DNA of 64,000 bases, taken from positions 138,125-202,124 of the forward strand of contig CAYTWB010000002.1 of the NCBI GenBank assembly GCA_964441945.1. The letters are read 5' to 3'. Source of the stretch: JADGQM01 sp964441945. GTDB taxonomy: Bacteria > Desulfobacterota > Syntrophobacteria > Syntrophobacterales > Syntrophobacteraceae. Below, in pieces: positions 52,577-61,817 of this stretch. Below the pieces are notes generated by a model. The model searched no databases, was not told where the DNA came from, and saw only the letters and a list, made by a program, of their open reading frames with translations. The position numbers and the translations under genes are program-made. Position 1 is the stretch's first letter. Each line of letters opens with the position of its first letter.

Positions 52577-53623
52577 ATGAAAGCGAACCGATATCGAGAA
52601 GCAGGGGTTGATCTGGACAGGGCGAATGAGCTGGTGAAGTGTATTCAACCTCTCGTCCGAAGCACCTTCCGCGGTGGTGTCATCACCGATATCGGTGGTT
52701 TTGGCGGACTGTATTCACTGAATTGCACTGAGTTGAAGAACCCCGTTCTGGTTTCATCTACAGATGGTGTGGGCACCAAGCTGAAAGTCGCCTTCTGGGC
52801 AAACCGGCACAATACAGTGGGCATCGATCTGGTGGCCATGAGCGTCAATGACGTCATTGTTCAGGGTGCACGGCCGCTCTTTTTTCTCGACTATCTGGCC
52901 CTTGGGCGGGTTGATTTGGATCTCGTCGAACAACTCATCAGCGGGATTGTCGCCGGATGCAAGGAAGCAAACTGCTGCCTGATCGGCGGAGAAACCGCTG
53001 AGATGCCGGACTTTTATAAGGAGAACGAGTACGATATGGCGGGGTTCGCCGTCGGACTGGTGGACAATGCCGAAATCATCGACGGTTCGACGATTCACGT
53101 GGGCGATCAGATCATCGGTCTGGCATCGAGCGGGCTGCATTCCAACGGCTACACTCTGGTGCGCCGCATCGTGTTTGACCAGCTCAACATGCAGCCGGAC
53201 AGTTTCATCAGCGAATGCAACTGCACGGCAGCCGAAGTCCTTCTCGAACCAACCCGCATCTATGTGGAACCCGTTTTGAAGCTTCTGAAGACCTTCCGTA
53301 TTGCCGGTATGGCACATATCACGGGTGGAGGGTTTCTCGATAACATCCCAAGAATCCTTCCCCGAACATGCCAGGCGGTCATTGACCGGGGCAGCTGGGA
53401 GGTGCCACCCATATTCCGTTTTCTTCAGGAAAAAGGTGGGATCTCGGATGAGGAGCTCTATCGTGTCTTCAATTGTGGAATAGGCTTCGTGTTGATTGTC
53501 GATCCTACTGATGCCAAAGAGATTATGGGGTTGATGAATGCCATGGGGCAGCGGGCGCTGCGCATCGGCGAAATCATCCCCAGAACCAGAAGCGATCCCG
53601 CTGTTCGTTTTGTGAATTCGTAG
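52577..53623 (+). CDS. purM: Phosphoribosylformylglycinamidine cyclo-ligase
   Basis: Fifth step of purine synthesis (FGAM to AIR). YREAGVDLDRANELV, GGFGGLYSL, LVSSTDGVGTKLKVAF, MSVNDVIVQGARPLFFLDYLALG, LIGGETAEMPDFYKENEYDMAGFAVG and AHITGGGFLDNIPRILP are all standard. GAGAGGG precedes the ATG. It ends 2 bases before the moxR-type gene, an odd pairing that puts purine synthesis upstream of a MoxR operon. Confidence 0.97.
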   Translation: MKANRYREAGVDLDRANELVKCIQPLVRSTFRGGVITDIGGFGGLYSLNCTELKNPVLVSSTDGVGTKLKVAFWANRHNTVGIDLVAMSVNDVIVQGARPLFFLDYLALGRVDLDLVEQLISGIVAGCKEANCCLIGGETAEMPDFYKENEYDMAGFAVGLVDNAEIIDGSTIHVGDQIIGLASSGLHSNGYTLVRRIVFDQLNMQPDSFISECNCTAAEVLLEPTRIYVEPVLKLLKTFRIAGMAHITGGGFLDNIPRILPRTCQAVIDRGSWEVPPIFRFLQEKGGISDEELYRVFNCGIGFVLIVDPTDAKEIMGLMNAMGQRALRIGEIIPRTRSDPAVRFVNS

Positions 53624-53625
53624 GC

Positions 53626-54558
53626 ATGGAAGCCGGTAATCAGAGAATAGACGCAGCCATTGCGCTCCTGTCCCATTATCTCCAGGGCAAGGATAGAGCG
53701 CTGAGGCTTGCCCTCACCTGCTTTTTCTCACGGGGCCATCTTCTCATCGAAGACCTTCCCGGCCTCGGCAAGACCACGCTGGCTATCGCCATTGCCAAGG
53801 TCCTCGGCCTGACCTTCGGACGGGTCCAATGCACCAGCGACCTGCTGCCAACCGACATCACCGGGCTCTATATCTTCAACAAGAATGCCAATGCCTTCGA
53901 ATTCCGTCCGGGACCGATTTTTAACCATATTGTCCTGGTGGATGAGATCAATCGCGCTCCTCCGAAGACGCAGAGCGCTCTGCTCGAAGCCATGGGGGAA
54001 AAACAGGTTACCATTGAAGGGAGGACCTGCGATCTGCCCAGGCCTTTTTTCGTTATCGCCACCCAGAATCCTGCAGAGCCTTTCGGGACCTTTCCGCTCC
54101 CGGAATCGCAGCTTGACCGTTTCATGATGAAGATCAACATTGGGTATCCGCTTCGTTCCGCAGAAAGGGTGATCCTGAAGGGGGGGAGCAAGCGGGGTGA
54201 GCTATATGGAATCGAGCCGATCATGAACGGGGAGGAAATCCTAAAGACCCAGGAGACGATCAGGCGCGAGATTTTTGTATCGGAGAAGGTCCTCGACTAT
54301 ATTCAGAACATTGTCGAAGCCACGAGGAATAACGACTACTTTTCGGTCGGCCTCTCCACAAGAGGTGCTCTGGCCCTCATCGACGCCGCCAAGTCCCATG
54401 CTTTTTTTGCAGGCAAGGATTTCCTCGTTCCTGAAAACATCAAAGAGGTTGCCGAATTTGTCATTCCTCACCGGGTCCTGGTGCGCGAGGAATATGCCAG
54501 CGTCAACAAGAGGGAGATCGTAAAATCATTGCTCGCAGACATAGCCGTCCCGGTGTGA
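53626..54558 (+). CDS. MoxR-family AAA+ ATPase
   Basis: Chaperone-like AAA+ ATPase: Walker A GLGKTT (about 46-51), Walker B LVDEINRAPPKTQSALLEAM, sensor ATQNPAEPFGTFPLPESQLD. MoxR ATPases commonly work with a DUF58 protein and a transglutaminase, both encoded next in overlapping frames. The stop overlaps the DUF58 GTG start by 4 bases. Confidence 0.95.
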   Translation: MEAGNQRIDAAIALLSHYLQGKDRALRLALTCFFSRGHLLIEDLPGLGKTTLAIAIAKVLGLTFGRVQCTSDLLPTDITGLYIFNKNANAFEFRPGPIFNHIVLVDEINRAPPKTQSALLEAMGEKQVTIEGRTCDLPRPFFVIATQNPAEPFGTFPLPESQLDRFMMKINIGYPLRSAERVILKGGSKRGELYGIEPIMNGEEILKTQETIRREIFVSEKVLDYIQNIVEATRNNDYFSVGLSTRGALALIDAAKSHAFFAGKDFLVPENIKEVAEFVIPHRVLVREEYASVNKREIVKSLLADIAVPV

Positions 54559-55427
54559 TCCGGATCAACAAACCGGGATACATCTATATCGCCCTCACGA
54601 TTCTCATCGGCTTCTCTTCCGTCAACACAGCCAACAACCTGCTCTACATCGTTACGTCAACCCTGTTGAGCTATATGCTGGTGTCCGGGATTTTCGGCAG
54701 AAGAAACCTCCGGGGGATCGACTTGTCGCTGGAGTTTCCCGAAGAGAGATTTGCCGGTTCCGCAGTCCCGGTGAAAGTCAAATTGACCAACAACAGGCGT
54801 TTCATGCCGGCCTTTCTGATCCGCGTCCTGATCGGGGACGATGAGGTCCTCTTCCCGATCGTCGGGCCCCGCTCCTCTGCCCAACTCTATCTCAATATGG
54901 TTTTCAACAACCGGGGCCGCCACACGATAACCGATATCGTTGCGGCCTCGGTCTTCCCGTTCAATTTCTTTACCCGCTATCGAAGAATTCCCAAGAACCT
55001 CGATCTGGTCATCTTTCCCATGCTGCAAAGATCTGGTCTGAGCCACCTTGCAGTGAACCAGACCAGATGGAAGGGGGACGCATCGTCGGACATCACGGGT
55101 TACGATGCCGATATCATATCGATAAGACAATATGTGTCCGGGGACCCCATGAAGTACATCAGCTGGAAGGCAACAGCCAAGACCGGACAATTGAAGACAA
55201 AAGAGCTATCAACCCTGGAAACACCCAATATTCTGATCGAGTTTGACAAGATGGAAAAGCAGGACCTGGAAGAGACCATCTCACGTGTCGCCTACCTGAT
55301 CGTGAAGCTGATTCAGTCCGGCACGGCTGTGGGGCTCGTGATAGAGCGCAACACATACAAACCGGATATTTCTTCGGCCCACAAAGTGACCCTTTTGACG
55401 CGGTTGGCGCTTTATGCTCAAGATTAG
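54555..55427 (+). CDS. DUF58-domain protein, MoxR partner
   Basis: Two membrane segments at about residues 8-45 anchor a cytoplasmic or periplasmic DUF58 region; the hallmark IRQYVSGDPMKYISWKATAK lies near 190-208. GTG start overlapping the moxR stop. Its stop overlaps the transglutaminase start by 14 bases, so the three genes form one translationally coupled operon. The function is not established beyond association with MoxR. Confidence 0.9.
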   Translation: MIRINKPGYIYIALTILIGFSSVNTANNLLYIVTSTLLSYMLVSGIFGRRNLRGIDLSLEFPEERFAGSAVPVKVKLTNNRRFMPAFLIRVLIGDDEVLFPIVGPRSSAQLYLNMVFNNRGRHTITDIVAASVFPFNFFTRYRRIPKNLDLVIFPMLQRSGLSHLAVNQTRWKGDASSDITGYDADIISIRQYVSGDPMKYISWKATAKTGQLKTKELSTLETPNILIEFDKMEKQDLEETISRVAYLIVKLIQSGTAVGLVIERNTYKPDISSAHKVTLLTRLALYAQD

Positions 55428-57324
55428 GCATATCATTCAGATCATCACCTATGCCTGTGTGGTGCTGAGCCTCTCCTCCGTTCTGGAACACCTCGATACG
55501 TATCATGCCCTGGCCTTCCTCTTTCTGGCCTCCTTTTCCGTCTGCCAGGACTACCGGAGGATCCTCGAAATCCCACGATGGCTGCTGAACAGCATTTCTT
55601 TGGGGCTGCTGTTCCTGGCATCCTACCGGATCACTCCCGAGTTTCTCATCGAACCCATCCTCGATGCCCTCACCATTCTTCTGGCCCTGAAACTGCTGGA
55701 AGACAAGAAGATCCGCGACTATATGCAGATCTATATCATGTGCATTTTTGTTTTGATCGGCTCTACTCTGATTTCGATGAGCATCACCTTCCTACTATAT
55801 TTTTCACTGCTCCTGACGCTCATAACCATCTCCCTCATTCTTCTGGCCTTCTATTCCCACAATCCCGACATGGGCCTGAGCAGAGAATACCTCTACCGAA
55901 TCATCCATCAATCCCTGCTGATCTTTTCGCTGTCGATTCCTATCGGCGTGATCCTTTTTATCATTCTCCCTCGAACCAGCTATCCCTTTCTCAGCTTTCT
56001 CAACAAGGCCGGTATCGGCCGATCCGGGTTCTCGGACACTATCTCTCTCGGAGAGGTGGCTGAAATCCAGGAAGACAATGCCGTGATTTTTCGTGCGGAA
56101 ATGGAACGTGTCGAAGACAGTGAATTGTACTGGAGGGGGATTGTCCTGGATGAATTCGATGGAATCAAATGGACCAGTGGAGGGGAAGCCGACGTGGACC
56201 GTTCCCCGGATGACGTCGAAGGCCGGGAGATTGTCCAGACCATCTATCTGGAACCTTACGGTAACAAGTACCTCTTTGCTCTCGATAGGCCGACTTCATT
56301 TTCAGTGTATAGCAATAAGTTTTCACGGACCAGAATCAGACCTTTCAAGACCATGATATTTGAAAGAATAAGATATCGGGCCATATCAAGGATCTCAGCC
56401 GCCTCTGCGCAACCCATGATTGATCGTGGACCCTATGTTCGACTTCCTGAGGCCTTCTCCCCCAGGGTAAGGTCCCTGGTTGAAGATCTGGTTTCCGACA
56501 AGACAGAGGTTGAACAGGTCAAGACGCTCATGACCTTTCTTCAGCGGGGGAGCTTTCAGTATTCGCTGGAAAGCCTCCCGGTTTCAACGACTCCCTTCGA
56601 GGATTTCCTCTTCGTTCACAAGCGCGGCAACTGCGAATTCTTTGCCTCATCCCTGGCCGTGATGCTGAGAACCGCAGGGATTCCCGCCCGGCTTATCGGG
56701 GGATACCGGGGTGGAAACTACAATGACACAGGCAAATACTACCTGGTGACACAGAGAAATGCCCACGTGTGGGTTGAGGCCTACCTGTCAAGCCACGGGT
56801 GGCTGCGGCTCGATCCGACCCCACCTCTCCTGGAGGTCCCCTGGCATGCCGTCGGGGGCCGTTTTCTCCTTCAGCTGCGGTTGATCTTCGACACCTTCAA
56901 CTACTACTGGCACAAGGTCATCATCGACTACGACTTCACCAGACAGGTCGAAATCCTGAATGCTATTCGAGAACGGATAACCAGGCCTGACATCAAGGTG
57001 CAAATAGAGCCATCCGCACTCGGCAAGCCCTTGATGCTGTTCGGGCTCTTGATAGCGGTCCCAATATTGCTCTACATCCTCGTCAAGACGCATAAAAGAC
57101 AGGAGGAAAGAATCCTCGCGAGGTTTTTGTCCAAAATGGCGGCCTATGGGTACGAAAAGGGGAAACATGAAGGCCTCGAAGAATTCATTGCCCGGATAGA
57201 GCAGAAGGAAATAAGAGATCGAGCACGGATGTTCGTAGAGGGTTTTGAACAGGTCTATTACCGGGACAGGGAGTTCACCGGGGAAATTGTCCGGGGCCTT
57301 AGAGCTCAAATCAACCGCATATAG
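55414..57324 (+). CDS. TgpA-like membrane transglutaminase
   Basis: An N-terminal block of about six membrane segments (residues 8-200) precedes a periplasmic transglutaminase core: the nucleophile Cys in HKRGNCEFFASSLAVMLRT (near 405), His in RNAHVWVEAYL and Asp in LRLDPTPPLLE. A further membrane helix (about 535-555) is followed by a DUF4129-like cytoplasmic tail. This is the TgpA plan. Last gene of the purM-moxR-DUF58 unit. Confidence 0.92.
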   Translation: MLKIRHIIQIITYACVVLSLSSVLEHLDTYHALAFLFLASFSVCQDYRRILEIPRWLLNSISLGLLFLASYRITPEFLIEPILDALTILLALKLLEDKKIRDYMQIYIMCIFVLIGSTLISMSITFLLYFSLLLTLITISLILLAFYSHNPDMGLSREYLYRIIHQSLLIFSLSIPIGVILFIILPRTSYPFLSFLNKAGIGRSGFSDTISLGEVAEIQEDNAVIFRAEMERVEDSELYWRGIVLDEFDGIKWTSGGEADVDRSPDDVEGREIVQTIYLEPYGNKYLFALDRPTSFSVYSNKFSRTRIRPFKTMIFERIRYRAISRISAASAQPMIDRGPYVRLPEAFSPRVRSLVEDLVSDKTEVEQVKTLMTFLQRGSFQYSLESLPVSTTPFEDFLFVHKRGNCEFFASSLAVMLRTAGIPARLIGGYRGGNYNDTGKYYLVTQRNAHVWVEAYLSSHGWLRLDPTPPLLEVPWHAVGGRFLLQLRLIFDTFNYYWHKVIIDYDFTRQVEILNAIRERITRPDIKVQIEPSALGKPLMLFGLLIAVPILLYILVKTHKRQEERILARFLSKMAAYGYEKGKHEGLEEFIARIEQKEIRDRARMFVEGFEQVYYRDREFTGEIVRGLRAQINRI

Positions 57325-57486
57325 CTTTGAAAGACCGCATCGAAACATCTTGCCCTCGCGGTGTTGCTGTGTTAGAAGGATTGCTTCATTGAGGACAGGC
57401 ATTGCCTCGTGGTAAAAGATATCTTTCACCAGAGTGGACTGTCGGCGCTATTCTGCTGCAGATCATAAATGAAAGGAAACATCGTC

Positions 57487-57681
57487 ATGAGCAGGAAATG
57501 TGAATTCTGCGGGAAGACACCCCAGGTTGGCAATAATGTGAGCCACGCAAACAACAAGACGAAACGCTTGTGGTACCCCAATCTGCAGTCGGTCCGCCAT
57601 GTCGGCAAAGACGGCCGGGTGCATCGAATCCGCGTTTGCACCCGTTGCATCCGCACCGGTTTGGTCGTAAAACCGGTTTAG
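57487..57681 (+). CDS. rpmB: 50S ribosomal protein L28
   Basis: 64 residues: MSRKCEFCGKTPQVGNNVSHANNK-type start, RLWYPNLQSVR and CTRCIRTGLV. The two CxxC pairs are the zinc-binding form of L28. The start is at 57487 rather than six codons earlier, matching the family start. No rpmG follows. Confidence 0.97.
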   Translation: MSRKCEFCGKTPQVGNNVSHANNKTKRLWYPNLQSVRHVGKDGRVHRIRVCTRCIRTGLVVKPV

Positions 57682-57736
57682 CTTCTCACTCAAAACAATG
57701 GACCTGAAGACCTCCTAATCGGTCTTCCAACAAGCC

Positions 57737-58531
57737 ATGCAATCTGATTTCCCTCAGAAGTCGAAAACCCATCCGAAGGTCCAGCTCGAACCCGATACGG
57801 CTGCTTTCGGATTTCTGCGTGTCCCGGAAAACGAGAAGGTTGACTGGGTCTGCCGTCATTTCAACATCGTGGCCGAGAAGTATGACTTCATGAACACACT
57901 CCTCAGCTTCGGTATCCACTATCTCTGGAAGAAGATCGCCGTAAGCATGATGAGCCTTCGCAAGGGAGACCGTGTTCTCGATATCTGCGGAGGCACCGCC
58001 GATCTCTCCCTCTTCGCAGCCCGTGACATCGGCACGTCAGGACTCGTAGCGCTGTGCGATATCAACCGGAAGATGATGGAGATCGGCAGATCCAAGATGC
58101 AAGCATCCCCTTTTGGCCGGCGTATCACCTTCATTCAGGGTGATGCCGAGAAGCTGCCCCTGGCCGACAACACCTTCGACGCTGCCATGGTGGGATTCGG
58201 CATTAGAAATCTCACTCACATGGAAGAAGGATTCAAGGAAATCCATCGGGTCCTGAAGCCGCATGGGAGAATGATGTGCCTCGAATTTTCCCACCCGGTC
58301 ACCCCCTGGTTTCGAACCCTTTATGACTGGTATTCCTTCTACCTTATACCGGCTATCGGGAAAATACTCGTCGGTTCACGGCAGGCTTACACGTATCTGC
58401 CCGAATCCATACGCCTCTTCCCAGGTCCCGATGAACTCAAGGCGGTACTTGAGAACATCGGCTTCTCACAGGTTATCTACCGGCGCTTTACCGATGGAAT
58501 TGCTGTTGCCCATCTGGGAGTAAAATCGTGA
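57737..58531 (+). CDS. ubiE: Ubiquinone/menaquinone methyltransferase
   Basis: SAM-dependent C-methylase of quinone synthesis, most likely acting on demethylmenaquinone in an anaerobe (menG/ubiE). VLDICGGTADLSLFAA is motif I; YDFMNTLLSFGIHYLWKK, FDAAMVGFGIRNL and CLEFSHPVTPWFRTLYDWYSF-like regions are typical. The first 30 residues are an extra polar extension; a later start is possible. No other men genes near. Confidence 0.92.
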   Translation: MQSDFPQKSKTHPKVQLEPDTAAFGFLRVPENEKVDWVCRHFNIVAEKYDFMNTLLSFGIHYLWKKIAVSMMSLRKGDRVLDICGGTADLSLFAARDIGTSGLVALCDINRKMMEIGRSKMQASPFGRRITFIQGDAEKLPLADNTFDAAMVGFGIRNLTHMEEGFKEIHRVLKPHGRMMCLEFSHPVTPWFRTLYDWYSFYLIPAIGKILVGSRQAYTYLPESIRLFPGPDELKAVLENIGFSQVIYRRFTDGIAVAHLGVKS

Positions 58532-58628
58532 GGCCATTTGCAGCAAAGATCATCCGGACCCAACGGTGGGCGGCTGACAACCCGACCCAGTGTGACCAGG
58601 CCGGCATGACCTCATCGGGAGGACCCGA

Positions 58629-59132
58629 ATGAAAAGATGGTTTGCAGCACTTCTGGTTCTTTTGCTTGTTTTCGGGTTTGTGAGCGGCCCTGAGGCGGCT
58701 GAGTCACCGATGAAGGAAGAGACCGGAGTGGCCCCCGTTCGGGATGAACCTGAATCAGCCGGCCAAACGGGTGAACCGATCGGACCGCCAAGGGAGAAGC
58801 CCGTGACCAACGAAACCGTTTCCGAAAACGCCGAGGTGGCCGACCGGTTGGATGTGGCCGTGAATGAGGAATTCCACTTCACCCTGGCATCCAATGCCAC
58901 AACCGGATATCACTGGGAACTGGCGGGACCTCTGGAAGATGCTGTCGTAAGGCTGGTTGCCAGTGAATACATAGCCCCAAAAACCAACCTGGTTGGAGCG
59001 GGTGGCCACGAGATTTGGATTTTCCGGGCAGTGAGCCCGGGACAGACGGTTGTCCGGCTCAAGTACCTGCGGCCCTGGGAAAAGGATGTGCCGCCGGTCA
59101 AAACAGTCTCCTATATCATCAGCGTCCGCTGA
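58629..59132 (+). CDS. Secreted chagasin-family (I42) protease inhibitor
   Basis: A signal peptide (WFAALLVLLLVFGFVSGPEAA) is followed by a low-complexity linker rich in Pro, Glu and Thr (about 24-75) and a chagasin domain with its three loops: NATTGYHWEL, GAGGHEIWIFRAV and LKYLRPWEK. These are the loops that enter papain-type active sites, so inhibition is likely. The papain-family protease at 30.3 kb is a candidate target or an endogenous partner. ATG at 58629 follows a GGAGGA sequence. Confidence 0.9.
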   Translation: MKRWFAALLVLLLVFGFVSGPEAAESPMKEETGVAPVRDEPESAGQTGEPIGPPREKPVTNETVSENAEVADRLDVAVNEEFHFTLASNATTGYHWELAGPLEDAVVRLVASEYIAPKTNLVGAGGHEIWIFRAVSPGQTVVRLKYLRPWEKDVPPVKTVSYIISVR

Positions 59133-59149
59133 GCGGCCGGATTTAGCCG

Positions 59150-60205
59150 TCACCGCTTAAGCATCCCGGCCAGGTCCGCTTCCTCCCCTGGAAGCAGCGG
59201 ATAAGGACAGATATTCCCCAGGTAATCCTTCATCATCAACCGGCCTTGATCGACGGCTTCGATACAGTCCGGAACCAGCGGCACCTTGCCTCGCCCGCCC
59301 GGCAGATCGACCACGAAATGAGGCATGGCCAATCCCGAGATGCGGTTACGCAGGCGACTGAGAATGCTCAGTCCCGTGCTCAAAGGGGTTCGGAAATGCG
59401 CAGCGCCCTGGATCAGGTCCATCTGCATCAGATAGTACGGGCGCACTCTCAAGGCGAGCAGTCCCTGAAACAATGCCGCGAGGACTTCCGCGCGGTCGTT
59501 GATGCCTCGAAGCAGAACCGTCTGACTCCCCAGGGGAATACCGGCATTGGCCAGGGTCGTACACGCGAGGCTCGACTCCCGGGTGATTTCCCGGGGATGA
59601 TTGAAGTGGACGTTCACAAAGACCGGGTGGTATCTGGCCAGCATATCGGAAAGGTCCCCTGTAACGATTTCGGGCAGTGCGCACGGGACACGGGTGCCGA
59701 TTCGAATGACCGCCACATGAGGGACCTTCCTGAGGTGCTTCAGGATGGATTCGAGCCTTGGGGGCGGCAGCAGCAGGGGATCGCCGCCGGAGAGAATCAC
59801 ATCGCGCACTTCATGGTGTGACCGGATATAGTCCAAGGCCCCATGAAAGCTGTCCCGGGTCAGCGGCAGCGGGTCCTTCCATCTTCGCTTCCGAGTGCAG
59901 AATCGGCAGTGAAGAGCGCATTGCTGGGATACCAGCCAGAGCACCCGGTTGGGATAACGATGAACCAGGTTGGGCACCGGAGAAAGACTCTCTTCAGCAA
60001 GGGGATCTTGCCGGCCCGATTCATCTTCCAGTTCCATCCTGTCCGGAACCACCTGCCGCCAGATGGGATCTCCGGGAGATTGAATCAGGCCGGCATAGTA
60101 GCGGCTGACCCGAAAGGGGTATCGCCGAGTCACGCTCTCCAGGTCGAGGGCGGCATCAGGCCAGTCTCGGCTGAAGTCTGCAAAGGACGAAATGATCTTC
60201 TCCAT
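59150..60205 (-). CDS. KamA-family radical SAM aminomutase
   Basis: Lysine 2,3-aminomutase-like enzyme. The cluster motif is CALHCRFC (Cys96, Cys100, Cys103); DVILSGGDPLLLPPPRLESIL, IRIGTRVPCALPEI and VNVHFNHPREIT are standard KamA wording, and HFVVDLPGGRGKVPL is the late PLP/SAM region. The length of 351 is between EpmB (about 340) and true KamA (about 410), so the substrate could be free lysine, glutamate or EF-P lysine; no efp or epmA is adjacent. Confidence 0.87.
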   Translation of the reverse strand: MEKIISSFADFSRDWPDAALDLESVTRRYPFRVSRYYAGLIQSPGDPIWRQVVPDRMELEDESGRQDPLAEESLSPVPNLVHRYPNRVLWLVSQQCALHCRFCTRKRRWKDPLPLTRDSFHGALDYIRSHHEVRDVILSGGDPLLLPPPRLESILKHLRKVPHVAVIRIGTRVPCALPEIVTGDLSDMLARYHPVFVNVHFNHPREITRESSLACTTLANAGIPLGSQTVLLRGINDRAEVLAALFQGLLALRVRPYYLMQMDLIQGAAHFRTPLSTGLSILSRLRNRISGLAMPHFVVDLPGGRGKVPLVPDCIEAVDQGRLMMKDYLGNICPYPLLPGEEADLAGMLKR

Positions 60206-60305
60206 GATTTCCCGTTAGCCTGTTTCAGCATTGTGAAGAATCTATACTATCATATCCCTTTCCGTTTGTAAGGCCCAGCCGGATCGGCTAGATTGCTCAC
60301 CCTGG

Positions 60306-60327
60306 CTGACAGCTTTGCTGCTGTCAG
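60306..60327 (+). repeat. 8-bp hairpin in the ampG-like leader
   Basis: Arms ctgacagc and gctgtcag are exact complements around a 6-base loop, 30 bases upstream of the permease start. No T-run follows; it may be a leader hairpin or operator. Confidence 0.35.
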
Positions 60328-60357
60328 GAAATCCGGCAATTCCGTCAGGGAGTCACG

Positions 60358-61587
60358 ATGCACGATTGGCTGAAGGTCTACGGCAACCGGCGAGTCCTGA
60401 GTCTGCTGGGGCTCGGCTTCTCCTCGGGACTCCCCCTCTCACTGATCGGCACCACACTGCAGGCATGGATGACGGTCGAAAACGTTGATTTGCGCGTTAT
60501 CGGCATCTTCTCTCTCGTGGGATTGCCATACACCATGAAAGTCCTGTGGGCACCGGTCATGGACCGTTTCGCCATCCCATGGCTGGGGCGGCGAAGGGGC
60601 TGGATCATCCTCTCTCAGATCCTTCTTGCCTCACTCATCCTGACTATGGGGCTTTCTTCACCCAGCACCATGCCCTGGCTGGTGGCCTCGCTGGCCTTTG
60701 GTATCGCGTTTTGCAGCGCGAGCCAGGACATCGTCATCGACGCTTACCGGGCCGATGTTCTGCGCGAACGGGAGCTGGGAGCGGGTGCCGCCACGACGGT
60801 GGTGGGATATCGCCTCGCCCTCCTGACGTCAGGCGCCCTGGCCCTGATTCTCTCCGACCATCTGCCCTGGCGCATGATCTACCTTTTGATGGCAGCGGTC
60901 ATGGTGATCAATATCCTTTTTACTCTCACTGCCCCGGAACCCTCGGAGCATGTCGTTCCGCCCAAGACTCTGAAAGAAGCGGTGTGGGAGCCCTTGCTGA
61001 GCTATTTTCATCGTCCGGGGGCGATAGAAATGCTCCTCTTCATAATGGTTTACAAACTGAGCGATGCCATTGCCGGGGCCATGACCACGCCGTTTCTTCT
61101 CGATATCGGGTTCAGCCGCACTGATGTCGGCACGGTGAACAAGGCCTTTGGGCTCATCAGCACCATTCTGGGAACGCTGGCGGGCGGCAGCATCATTGCC
61201 AAGATAGGCATCAACCGGTCGCTCTGGATTTTTGCCTTTTTGCAGGCCCTTCCGCATCTGGCGTTCACCGGCCTGGCTCTGATCGGGAAGGACTATGTCG
61301 CGATGGTGGCGGCTATTGGCCTCGAGAATATCTTCGGCGGCATGGGAACGGCTGCGTTCGTGGCCTTCATGATGCGCCTGTGCGACAAGCGCTTCACCGC
61401 AACGCAATACGCCCTCCTGACGAGTTTCATGGCGGTCACCCGCGTTGTGGCAGGGGTCCCCACCGGCTTCATGGTCAATTCCATGGGCTGGCCGATGTTT
61501 TTCGCAGCGAGCATTCTCGGCGCGCTGCCCGGAATCCTCCTCCTTCCCCGTTTTGCACCATGGAAGACCGATAGCGCAAGGTCCTGA
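60358..61587 (+). CDS. AmpG-like muropeptide permease (MFS)
   Basis: Twelve-helix major facilitator protein of 409 residues. GFSSGLPLSLIGTTLQAWM, LVGLPYTMKVLWAPVMDRF, LGRRRGWI, SQDIVIDAYRADVL and ATQYALLTSFMAVTRVVAG are the AmpG signature regions. It should import anhydro-muropeptides for wall recycling, matching the amidase and MltG elsewhere in the window. AGGGAG precedes the ATG. Confidence 0.9.
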   Translation: MHDWLKVYGNRRVLSLLGLGFSSGLPLSLIGTTLQAWMTVENVDLRVIGIFSLVGLPYTMKVLWAPVMDRFAIPWLGRRRGWIILSQILLASLILTMGLSSPSTMPWLVASLAFGIAFCSASQDIVIDAYRADVLRERELGAGAATTVVGYRLALLTSGALALILSDHLPWRMIYLLMAAVMVINILFTLTAPEPSEHVVPPKTLKEAVWEPLLSYFHRPGAIEMLLFIMVYKLSDAIAGAMTTPFLLDIGFSRTDVGTVNKAFGLISTILGTLAGGSIIAKIGINRSLWIFAFLQALPHLAFTGLALIGKDYVAMVAAIGLENIFGGMGTAAFVAFMMRLCDKRFTATQYALLTSFMAVTRVVAGVPTGFMVNSMGWPMFFAASILGALPGILLLPRFAPWKTDSARS

Positions 61588-61817
61588 GCGGATACGTCCG
61601 GACAATACCCTGTTCGCACCGGACACTGTGAAACGGCTTCGCCCGATCATCTTTGCACATTGCATTCTTCTTGTAGAAGCTGTATTCAACACATGGGCAG
61701 GTCAATTTCCCGGCAATTTCGAAACAAGCAATCCTCTGTTATCCGGCAAGGCTCAGGCTATTCTCAATGGGTGCCAGGTGGTTTTCTTTTCTATCCAAAC
61801 GAAAGGAGAACGTTCCC

